Positions 11,418 to 20,862 of a stretch of 64,000 nucleotides of DNA are shown one piece after another (the stretch's first letter is position 1; every line of letters starts with the position of its first letter). Both the position numbers and the translations under genes were made by a program. This DNA is from Liquidambar formosana (lineage: Eukaryota > Streptophyta > Magnoliopsida > Saxifragales > Altingiaceae): the NCBI GenBank assembly GCA_039720395.1, contig CM077828.1, forward strand, positions 15,307,764 through 15,371,763. The letters are read 5' to 3'. The notes beneath the pieces were generated by a model that ran no database searches, was not told the origin of the DNA, and saw only the letters and a program-made list of their open reading frames with translations.

Positions 11418-13541
11418 ACCAAAAGTCATTATTCCTTTGCCTGACATAGTATGAATAATATCTAATAGAAGGAAGAGTTGTGTGAGTGATTACAAGATAT
11501 TTACTTATGCAAACCTAATTTCTACACATTAATGCCAAAACATGGCACCCTTGCATTCCTAGCTAAATAAGCCTAAACAAAGATCACAAAAAAAAGGAAG
11601 AGATGTGACAAATATCTCACATGCTTGGGTGAGTCTTGACAGCTTGGGGCTGCCTTGCAAGAACAACCTACCTAAAGGTATGCTTATTCTAGGAAAGATG
11701 ACCGCATGGGCATTGCCTAAGTAATGCATTGATTAAACATTCCAGAATGTTCAATCGCCAAGTTATCTCCTAGAAGGGGCATTTCCTTAACAAATAAACG
11801 AAAAGAGAAAAAAGAAGACTGTCTAAACACCCAAGGCTCTCTCTCCATTTACTCCAAGCGTACTAGTACAAGATCCCTAGGTTTGACATATCCCATCCAA
11901 GAGCACTCACTAAATCAGAGGTCTTAAACAACTTCGCTAAGGGATATCATAGTTTAAGAGACATCAAGAAAAGTAAATATATTAATAATTACCATGGTGA
12001 TATCATCTGGTTTAATACCCACTGTCTTCATTGACTCGAAAATTATCAAAGCTTCTTTTCCAAATCCATGCCTTGCATAGCCAGCAATCATCGTGTTCCA
12101 TGAGATGACATCCTTCTCCACAATTTCCTCAAACACATTGTGTGCTTCATCTATGCTTCCACACCTGCAATACATTGCAAGAAGTGCATTACCCACAAAG
12201 CACCCAGATTCAAATCCTGCCTTAACTAACCGCCCATGCACTTGCTTCCCCAACTCCAAAGCAGCAATATTCGCACACGTGCTCAAAGTACATGCAAATG
12301 CACACCTATTCAACCTTTCCCCATCTCTTTTCATCTCTACAAATAAATGCAAGGCCTCTTCACTATGACCACTTTGAGCATAACCAGCAATGATAGCTGC
12401 CCAAGAGATTGAATCACGCCAGGGTATCCTATCAAACAAATTTCTAGCCTGAGCAATATCACCACTCTGAGCATAGCCGGTAATCATCGTATTCCAAGAA
12501 CTAACATTACGACAAGGCATCGCCTCAAATAATTCTCTCGCAAGGTCCATCCTTGTACATTGCACGTACCCTGCAATCATTGCATTCCATGAAACCGAAT
12601 TCTTTTCTGGCATTTCATTGAAAATTCTTCTGGCTTCATCCAACATCCCATTCTGCACATACCCTGACACCATCGCTGTCCAAGTGAACACATCTCGACG
12701 TGGAGACTCCTCAAACAATCTTCTTGCTTCTGATAATTCTCCATTCTGGGCATAACCTGTAATCATCGTATTCCATGAAACTTCATCCCTTTTGGGCATT
12801 TTTTCAAAAAGCTGTCTCGCATCATCCAACTTCTTCCTCTTCATAAACCCACCCATCAAACAATTCCAGGAAACCACTTCCCAATCCGACTTCGACTCAA
12901 ACAACCTACGCGCATCCTCTATCCTCCCATTCTGCACATACGCTGCAAGTATACCATTCCAAGAAATAGCATTTTTATTCGGCATTTTATCGAAAATCTC
13001 CCTCGCCTCATCAACATTCCCGTTCTGCGCGTACCCTGACAACATCGCATTCCAGGAAACAACATCCCTCAAGGGCATCCGATCAAACAAAGCGCGAGCA
13101 GCTCCGAGGTTCCGATTCCTGACATACCCACTAATCATTATATTCCACGAATGCAAGTCTCTTTCAGGCATTTTATCGAACATTTGACGAGCAATTCAAA
13201 CTTCCTATTTGATAAATACCCAGATATCATGGCGTTGTAGGAGACCGAATTCTGACGCGGCATGGAGTTGAAGATATTGAGAGCGGACTCGCAGTGGCCG
13301 TTGCGCATGTGGGTAGAGATGGCCACGTTCCATTTCACTATATCTGCTTCTGTAATGGTCGATGGTGACATCCTATTGGGTTGTTTTTTGATCGATGCTT
13401 TCTTTGGTTTTGCTCGTTCGAGTTTGTTAATGGGTTCGCTCTGTAGTGAGCGTAGGCAGCTGCTGTGCAATTGTCTGAAGCGGTTACTCCCGCGCATGAC
13501 TTGAAGATCTACTCCCACTTTAAGGTCTTTAACAATGACGA

Positions 13542-13553
13542 TTTTTGGCGCGA
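13542..13553. promoter_or_regulatory. E2F-like site upstream of PPR gene
   Basis: TTTTGGCGCGAA lies about 25-35 bases upstream of the chosen PPR start codon. It matches the general TTT(G/C)GCGC form of E2F sites. Function is inferred from motif and position only. Confidence 0.3.
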
Positions 13554-13724
13554 ACCTGTTGTGCCTCAGCTTAAATTAGAGTTGTAATAATAGGCTGGTC
13601 GTGCGTGCACTCGTGCCAAAGTTTGAACCAAAAACCCTCCTCCTAACCCTTTTTCATTTATCCTCCTTAGTTAAAAAACCCTTTTACTTAAAAAAAAAAA
13701 AAAAAAAAAAACCCATATTTTTTT

Positions 13725-14000
13725 TTCAAAGATAGGTCATATTTGTTTTCGTTTTTGATTTTTTCTTTTTTCAAAAGGTTTGTTTATTTTGAAAAGTCAA
13801 ATCATATTTTTTTTTTTGAATTTCCTATTCTATTTTTTGTTATTTTAATAATTACTTTTAACACAAAACCCAATAAAAAGCAAGAGATGATACTTTTAGA
13901 AAAATAGAGTCTAATAAATAATAAGTTAACGAAATGATGTTTTTTTTTTTTAAACTATATGTTTTGTCAAACATAACTTATTTTTCTGGGACGGATGGAG
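13725..14000. mobile_element. Stowaway-type MITE, left end lost
   Basis: The right terminus reads CTGGGACGGATGGAG followed by TA, matching the CTCCATCCGTCCC terminal repeat of the other mariner-like MITEs in this window. Near the left, AAAGATAGGTCATATTTG matches their subterminal sequence, but the outer terminal repeat is gone. No coding capacity. Confidence 0.6.
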
Positions 14001-14689
14001 TACATCATTATCATTAAATTGCTAAATAACAAAATCTGAGTTCATAAAAGATTTGCTCAATTCGGGGTAGTAGGGATCTCGAGGTAAAATGGCCCAAGTG
14101 AGCTTGATCGAGTTGAAAAGATGACTTCGCTAACTCGAACAGTCCTTTCTCCCAATTTCGTTTCTTGGGAGCCCACTTTCTGACCTGAAAGACCAGTGCA
14201 CCTCAACTTACAAGATCAATAAGCGACGGGTACGAAAAATAAAATTTATTGGAACTAGAATTTTAGTTTTGTGCTCAATCAATATTTGGTAGGTCTTGAT
14301 ATTGATGAAATTCAAACTCGAGGATGAGGTTTTTTTTTCTTCTTTTTTGGTAGGTGAAGGGGTTTTATGTAGGACAACTTCTCCACAATCGGTTGCCCTT
14401 GGGCGTACTGACCGGTGGTGACTTCTCTCCTTGGTTGACACTTATTCTTGCTCATTTTTAGTATTTATTCATTTCTTTTTATTACTAATTATTTCTTCTT
14501 TTTTTTTTCCCCCTACTAGAATGAGTTATTGGTTATTTTCCTATTTTAAGTTTTCCTAAGTTCAATTGAATTAGCTAGTATTTCCTATTCCTAGTTTACT
14601 TAGATTTTTAGGATTCGTTCTCTATATATAAGCTTGTAGTGTAACGACATAATGAACTTTTTGATATTCTGAGAGTTCTCCTTTATGTC

Positions 14690-14910
14690 TATAGAAAAAC
14701 TGAATTCTTATTGATAATAGAATTGGTTGATTACAATGGTTTAAATAGAAATCTAAACATAGACTAAATATGGAAATGAGATAACCTAAGATTAATCAAA
14801 TATTCATCCTCTTAATCAAATCACACCAACCCAATCTCAAAGATTGGGATTGGGATTGAGATACTTATTTCAATTACGTTATTGTAATGATTCAACGTAT
14901 TTCAATTACA
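14690..14910 (-). repeat. 3' LTR of TRIM-like element
   Basis: Left copy on the plus strand, about 221 bp. It pairs with 15478-15729 over most of its length. Confidence 0.85.
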
Positions 14911-15477
14911 TTCCCCCTCAAATTTATGGGGATTTTTTGCAAAAAATCTTCATGGATTTGCCATTAAATGCTTGCCTTGTTGCTCGTTTATATGTTTTTC
15001 TGGGTGTCTTTCCACCATTAGATTCTACTAGCGAATATTGTTTGAATGGAAATTGAGAATGAAGATAAGCCTCATAAGCTAAAAAGGAGGGTTTTTACGG
15101 GGCAGGGCTTCTTTGTGCCATGACGTGCGTTAATGGACCAAACTTGGGCTTTCCAAAATCCTCAAGTCTTCTTTTTCTTGTTCATCTTCTTCCTTCGAAC
15201 GAACCATTAGTCCAAGGTTTTGAAACCCGATTGAACTTTTGCACAAGCAAAAAATTGACGATAGAGAGGAACATCGTAGATATTTGAATATAACAATGCA
15301 ACGTACTTAGTTATTTGATGAGGGAATGGAGGGGGTTTTTTTTTTTTTTTTGGGTGAAATACTAGAGAGAGAAAATGAAACAAAAGTTTAAACTGGACGA
15401 GCGACAGAACGCCGCCCGCCTGAAGCGTGGAAACTATTAAAGAAAAATCTAAGTCCAATTGACCCACTCTAATACCA

Positions 15478-15729
15478 TATAGAAAAATTGAATTCTCATT
15501 GATAATAGAATTAGTTGATTACAATGGTTTAAATAGAAGTCTAAACATAAACTAAATATGGAAAGAAGATAACCTAAGATTAATCAAATATTCATCCTCC
15601 TAATCAAATCATACCAACCCAATCTCAAAGATTGGGATTGAGATACGTATCTCAATTAATTACATTATTGTAATGATTCAACATATCTCAATTACATTAT
15701 TGTAATGCTTCTACTTCTATTATCTTACA
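15478..15729 (-). repeat. 5' LTR of TRIM-like element
   Basis: Right copy, about 252 bp, ending directly at the primer-binding site. The outer part contains a short internal duplication of CAATTACATTATTGTAATG. Confidence 0.85.
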
Positions 15730-15734
15730 ATGTC

Positions 15735-16226
15735 ATGTGTTTTCTTTTGGTGAATTTCAGAATTTAGGCTAGCTATTGATATTTTAGAGTCAAGCCATCT
15801 GGTCCCTTCTGTCTTTGTAATGAGGGGGCAGGGGCAAAGGGAGGGGAGGCTGAAAGCTATACCCCCCCCCCCCCCCCCCCCCTCCTTCACCCAACAAAAA
15901 AAAAGGCAATAAAGTTTTGTTTTGTTTTGTTTTTTTTTTTGGGAAAATATGCATATTATAATAGAAGCGGCCACTGCTTCCTCCTCACACAACTGTTATA
16001 TGATTTAGCAAATTGTATGCAATTTATAAAATTACTTAGCATTTGATAGTTGGCTTAGGGATCTCCAAAATAAAACCTCTAGTTCCTTATATATTTATAG
16101 TATTTATATTTATTCATTATTTATACATATATATATTGATTATTAGGAGGTTTTGAGTTGTCCTTTATATATATTTTTTGTTAATAATAATGGAAAAATT
16201 CATCCTTTGTTATTTGGTCCTTTTGT

Positions 16227-16261
<35 letters not shown>

Positions 16262-16432
16262 GTTTTATTCATCCTTTATATGAACATAAAGATTCTTCTA
16301 AATTTTTTGCATATATATTTTAAAATTAATTGGATATACTTTTAAAATGCTCAATCATTGAGTTTAATTGAATGAATTTTTCAAGTAAGTAATTTATCTA
16401 TATCCTTTGTTATTTCATCATAATTTCATATA
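15735..16432. other. Intergenic, low-complexity
   Basis: No gene seen. It contains a C-run of about 20 (near 15863-15882), a short stretch near 15781-15870 that is repeated at 25131-25240, and an AT microsatellite near 16230-16258. Confidence 0.6.
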
Positions 16433-16680
16433 CTCCTTCCGTTTCTAAATTATTGGCTTCCTGGCCTTTCCTTTTTGGAATGTTTCAAAATTATTGTCGC
16501 ATTCCAAAAGTCAATGATTTTTTATTATTATTTTATTTCCTAAAATACCCTTAAAATGGTCTTACACTTGAGGGTAAAATTGGATAATCAAAACATATAT
16601 ATTGATGTGAAAGCATTTAATTAGATTTCCTGAAAAAAAGTATTTTTTCAAATGGGACAGTTAATTAGAAACAGATGGAG
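16433..16680. mobile_element. Stowaway-type MITE
   Basis: 248 bp between TA dinucleotides (16431-16432 and 16681-16682). The left terminus is CTCCTTCCGTTTCTAAATTA; read inward from the right it is CTCCATCTGTTTCTAATTAA. These are mariner/Stowaway-class terminal repeats with the TA target. No coding capacity. Confidence 0.85.
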
Positions 16681-16710
16681 TAATATATACGGAGTATATA
16701 TATATATATA

Positions 16711-16865
16711 GTTATGTTCCCATCAGTACGTGTTGATATAAGTTATATCAATACCATGTATTAGGTGTTGTACCCCTTCCATTGGTCTAATGTACCAATA
16801 TCTCATTAATGCGGAAGGTATAACTCTCAATGCGGGTATTGATATAAGTTATATTAGTACGTGTT
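16711..16865. mobile_element. Foldback MITE family B, copy 1
   Basis: About 155 bp whose two ends carry GATATAAGTTATATCAATACC-like sequence in inverted orientation. A related copy lies at 35403-35514 and a terminal fragment at 35128-35170. The middle portion (TTGTACC...CATTG) is shared with the 35.4 kb copy. Superfamily unknown. Confidence 0.6.
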
Positions 16866-16878
16866 TATCTGATCATCA

Positions 16879-16879
<1 letters not shown>

Positions 16880-16916
<37 letters not shown>
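16880..16916. repeat. (AC)n microsatellite
   Basis: An uninterrupted AC run of about 18 units directly after the family B MITE. Confidence 0.95.
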
Positions 16917-16918
<2 letters not shown>

Positions 16919-17065
16919 ATAAATTGCGGCCCCCCAAGAGAAAAATCTTGACTCTGCCCTTGGTTGGGGGTGCGTATATGCATGCCAAAACCCTGCTTTT
17001 TTGGTATACACTTTACTAAATAGCAGCAAATGGTGTCATGGTGACATATATATCATATAATAAGC

Positions 17066-17203
17066 TTTGATCATGTGTAGGATATCCCGTTCAATTACGG
17101 CCGTCCGTGAGGGACACACATGAGTGTGTGAATGCATGCATATCGCTTAAGGATGGCCGTAATCGAACGGGATACTCCGAAATATCCCACACATAATCAG
17201 ATC
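17066..17203. mobile_element. Foldback MITE family A, copy 1
   Basis: Near-palindromic. The left end is TTTGATCATGTGTAGGATAT and the right end read inward is GATTATGTGTGGGATATTTC. The arms continue through CCCGTTCAATTACGGCC versus CCCGTTCGATTACGGCC. A second copy of the same family is at 35222-35374. No coding capacity. Confidence 0.75.
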
Positions 17204-17573
17204 TCATCATATAATTATGGCACTCCAAATTAAAACAGAATTTTTCTCTCCATTCTCTTCATACTTTAAGAGAATGATCATCATCTTGCACGTGTTGAAT
17301 TGCCAATTCTTCCCCTTTCTCCCCCGGAGAGAGAAGGGGGGAAGGGGGCGGGGGAGCAGCTTTGGCTGGTGATGGAGGTGGCTACGTATAAATAATTCCT
17401 TATAATTTGCTGTCTCTGCGCGTGTATGCGTGCAGTGGGTGGACCAGACATACAAGACTAGCGTACCACAGTCCGCAACGTTGAATATTAAGAGTTAACT
17501 ACAACGAATCTGTCCTGTTTCTGTTAAGAAAAGATACGGATTCAGTCCAATTTTGTCCTGATTTTCACTCACC

Positions 17574-17580
17574 ACCAACC
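17574..17580 (+). promoter_or_regulatory. AC element (MYB site) in laccase promoter
   Basis: ACCAACC lies about 460 bases upstream of the laccase start. This is the classical AC element bound by lignin-pathway MYB factors, which commonly drive laccases. Assignment is by motif and context only. Confidence 0.4.
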
Positions 17581-17958
17581 CACACCAATATTTTAGACCT
17601 CAATTTGTCCAAATGCTACTGTAGATGACAGAGGAGTAGAGATAATAAGATGCCAAATCCAATAATAAGAACTGCATGAATTAAAGACCCCTATAATTAA
17701 TTGATGCATGTTGAAGCCTGGAGGGTTATGGGTCTCGTCTTGTAATCTGTAAAGTCTTTGTTTAGTGAAGAGAATCATCGCACCCAAACCTATCAAACAA
17801 AACGCATGCAAATAAAAACTCAATTTGACACGTTCCATCTCTCCATACCTACCTTTCAATAACTAGCCTAGCATCACAAAATCTGTCCTGGGTTTTGTTT
17901 AATAAACATATGTAAAACAACAAAAATAACAAAAAAAATTAAATTCCATTTGTATTCA

Positions 17959-17970
17959 TATATAAATAGG
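17959..17970 (+). promoter_or_regulatory. Laccase TATA box
   Basis: TATATAAATAGG lies about 75 bases upstream of the chosen ATG at 18041. Transcription would start near 17990-18000, which leaves no leader for the in-frame upstream ATG at 18002 and supports the later start. Confidence 0.6.
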
Positions 17971-18040
17971 TGAGTTCAGCACAAGATTAATTGGTATCGG
18001 CATGCAGTTTAGTTCTAAGAGTGCTCTTAAGGTATTAGCA

Positions 18041-20822
18041 ATGGAGGGTGGCTACCAGCATTGTAGAATGTCAATGGTTGCCCTGCTGATTCTTGCTGGG
18101 TTGCTACCTTCCTCTTCTTCATCTTCGCCAGCCACGAGGCGATTTCAATTTAATGTAAACTAATTCAGAAATCTAGCTATCTCTATCTTTACATACACAC
18201 ACACAGACATACATACAAGCTAACACTTGGGCATTGACAAGGTTTGAAGTATTTATAATATGGTTATGTTTTCAGGTTGAGTGGAAGGAGGTGACCCGTT
18301 TGTGCCATACAAAGCCACTTCTAACTGTGAATGGGAAGTATCCAGGACCAACCATTGCCGTTCATGAAGGTGATAATGTTGAAATCAAGGTGACCAACCT
18401 CATAGCTAGCAACACTACCATTCACTGGTGAGTATACCTTAATTTGAGTCTATCTGTGTCAAAAAAGTAAGGCTTGCAACCATAATTAATGAATTATATG
18501 CCGACGGCGTGAGCGATTTCATGTTCGTGCAAGTTTATGGAGATGGATTGATACCCATTTGTATTGATATTTGAGGGTTAAGGTTCTATCGATTGTCCAA
18601 AAAAAATGAAAAAGAAAAAAAATGCCAATCACACTTAAATGTATGAAGTCAAAGCTCAAACTCCTTTCCATGTGGAAATCCCTGCTGTATATTCCTCTAC
18701 TGACCACAGGCACATGAACTCCTTCCAACAGAATTCACACACCTAATTTAAAGTTATTTAATTATCGGCATAATGGATGTAGATTATCAGCTAATGAAAA
18801 TATTCTCCATCACGGATAGCCCTCCTCACTTGGTTTATTGATAGTTTCCAATTCTATATATGTGGAAAATTTTATATCCAGTCTATATATATAAATCCAT
18901 TGCAAAATATTGACCTAACTTGTATTATATTCATTGTTGGTCTATTCCCTTACAGCTTAACCATTTGGAGTTAAATGGTATTCTAACAGTATTCATCAAT
19001 TAATGAAAAATAGGAACAAGTCGGTGGCATGGTAGCCTGGTAGAATTTGCTTCGCTTATTAAGTGAGTACGTGATCTTAGCCAGGGTCAAGTTTATGGAG
19101 AAACATTAATACCTACTTGTTGATATTAAGGGAGGAAGTAGGTTATATTGATTCTCAAAGGGAGAAAAAAAAAAAAAAAAAAAAGGGAAAAAGGAAAAGG
19201 AAAAATTGGAATAGAGCAAATAGCTTCTTTTTCTAGTTTTTATATATATAAGAATTGCATATTAATACAAGTTACTAATCATTCTAATTAAGTTAATAGG
19301 AATCTATTATGAAATTAGTAATCAATTGTATTGATATGTAAATATTTATCCGCACCCAGACCAAACGAAACTATAATCCCCTCTATACAATTTGACGGCA
19401 TTGTTTGGTAAGCAATTTCTAAGTATTTTCTAGCTTGTAAAACCCCGCAAAACAAAAATGCATTAATTTATTACGAATAATCTCTTAAAAGCCAAATTAT
19501 ACTTCCATTACTAAACATTGAACTCAATAATAATAGTACTAATATTTTTTTGGGGTGCTGGGGTACGTGGTACCTTAAATAATCAGGATTGAAAGACAGT
19601 AGCAATCTTTTATATTTGATGTTCATTGCTTCCCACAACTTTATCATGGGAATATGGGATTCTTTTAATCGATCAATGGACCATAATGTTGACCTTTTTC
19701 TTTCAATTTGTATCCCACAAGAGAACAAGTTAGCCACCAACCTTGTGTAAGCATAGATATTGCCTGTAATAATCACACATAATGAGAAGCAATTGCCAGG
19801 CTGTTACCACTTAAGTCAGACCCTCTATATTTCAATGGTCTTTTGGTCTAGTGGCATGTTCTATTTCAATAAATTAAGGTGTAGTATTTGTTTTTCTTTC
19901 AATTTGTATCCCACAAGAGAACAAGTTAGCCACCAACCTTGTGTAAGCATAAATATTGCCTGTAAATTACACATAATGAGAAGCAATTGCCAGGCTGTTA
20001 CCAATCAAGTCAGACCCTTTACATTTCAATGGTCTTTTGGTTTAATAGCATGTTCTATTTCAATAAAGGTGTAGTATTTACAGAGGTTTTGGTTTTGACT
20101 CTGAATGAGTGAATGTATGAGTTTGTGTTCTCCTATCGTTTGACAAAAAATAAATAAAAATAAAAATAAAAATCAGACCCTCTATATATGGAGTGGTGCT
20201 GCCATATTTAAACTGTAGTAAAACATCGGACAGTGTCATATTCGCCCTGCCGCCGAGAAATTATTCCATATGCGCCTCTCAAGGCATATAACATGTGAGG
20301 AGAGCAATGGAATAATTTGTCCTCGATGCCCTTCGATTTTGATGAGAAACGAAATGATGCGGCATAATGTAACTGGTAGTAGCTGCCTAATTCGATCCAG
20401 TAAGTTTTTTCTTGTAGAGATTTTGTAGGCCCAACAAAGGCTGATGATTTAACGGTTCTTTATTCCTATTTTTTTTATTCATTTCCGAACCAAATAACCT
20501 TGTAGTCAAAAAAAGCCCAACAAGATATCTAATTAAAAGGAAAAAACCTACAAAATAACCCAAATTTGACGAGGCAAATCTTTTCATGCAATAAAAATTT
20601 TAAAGCTATAGGTTGTTGAGGGTTGTCCATGTATTTTTTTATTATTTTTATTTTTATTTACAATAATTGGTTGAATTACTGAATCGAATCACGTGGTACT
20701 TATTTGGTAGCATCGGATTAGTAAACACTTTTGAAAATATTCTTCATTTAATTATCCCAGAAAGCCAACAGTCCAACAGATATGATTAGATAACATCCAT
20801 CACACTCATGACAAGTAGAGAG

Positions 20823-20862
<40 letters not shown>

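Larger units (their letters stand above)
9144..11992 (-). other. Large intron of the PPR gene
   Basis: The donor GTAATT follows ATG (exon end at 11993) and the acceptor TTTTCAG precedes exon 2 at 9143. The intron is about 2.85 kb and rich in transposon debris: a MITE at 9462-9797, an L1 tail at 10462-11249 with a nested SINE, and a T/G homopolymer tract. Introns are uncommon in this family. The protein motif is continuous across the junction (ITM followed by VGVLSACSH), which supports a spliced intron. Confidence 0.8.
8337..13518 (-). pseudogene. PLS-class PPR protein with DYW domain, 1-base frameshift
   Basis: A pentatricopeptide-repeat protein of the type that targets organelle transcripts for C-to-U editing. 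Exon 1 is 13518-11993 and exon 2 is 9143-8337. They join in phase 0 (ATG|GTAATT donor, TTTTCAG|GTTGG acceptor). About 777 residues are expected. A basic N-terminus fits an organelle targeting peptide. It is followed by repeated SWN.MI.GY-type PPR units. E/E+ motifs follow ([14 protein letters not shown]), then a deaminase-like DYW domain with HSEKLA and CEDCH (the HxE and CxxC zinc ligands), ending in Cys-Gly-Asp-Tyr-Trp. By recall it closely resembles Arabidopsis At4g02750. One base is missing near 13191-13192: the frame shifts after FEL, and the downstream frame resumes with MFDKMPERD at 13183. This is a null allele, a pseudogene, or a sequence error; the rest of the protein is clean, so an error or very recent loss is plausible. 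Confidence 0.85.
13519..14684. other. PPR upstream region with MITE remnant
   Basis: The first 100 bases form the presumed promoter/5' UTR of the minus-strand PPR gene. Beyond that are an A-run (13690-13710), a truncated MITE (13725-14000) and about 680 bases without a recognised gene. The stretch near 14625-14680, with TCTATATATAAGC, resembles an LTR or promoter core but has no partner. Confidence 0.4.
14690..15729 (-). mobile_element. TRIM-like non-autonomous copia-type LTR element
   Basis: A complete 1,040 bp LTR element without coding sequence, oriented on the minus strand. The 5' LTR is 15478-15729 and the 3' LTR is 14690-14910. They are clearly homologous, but the 5' LTR has about 30 extra bases at its outer end. 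The primer-binding site TGGTATTAGAG (15467-15477, minus) is one mismatch from the initiator tRNA-Met complement. The polypurine tract TTTGAGGGGGAA abuts the 3' LTR (14911-14922). A perfect 5-base target duplication ATGTC flanks it (14685-14689 and 15730-15734). The LTRs begin TG and end TA. It must have been mobilised in trans by an autonomous copia element. Confidence 0.85.

Noticed and set aside
18002..18040. Upstream in-frame ATG as the laccase start
   Set aside because: It lies only about 32-43 bases from the TATA box, leaving almost no leader, and has weaker start context than 18041.
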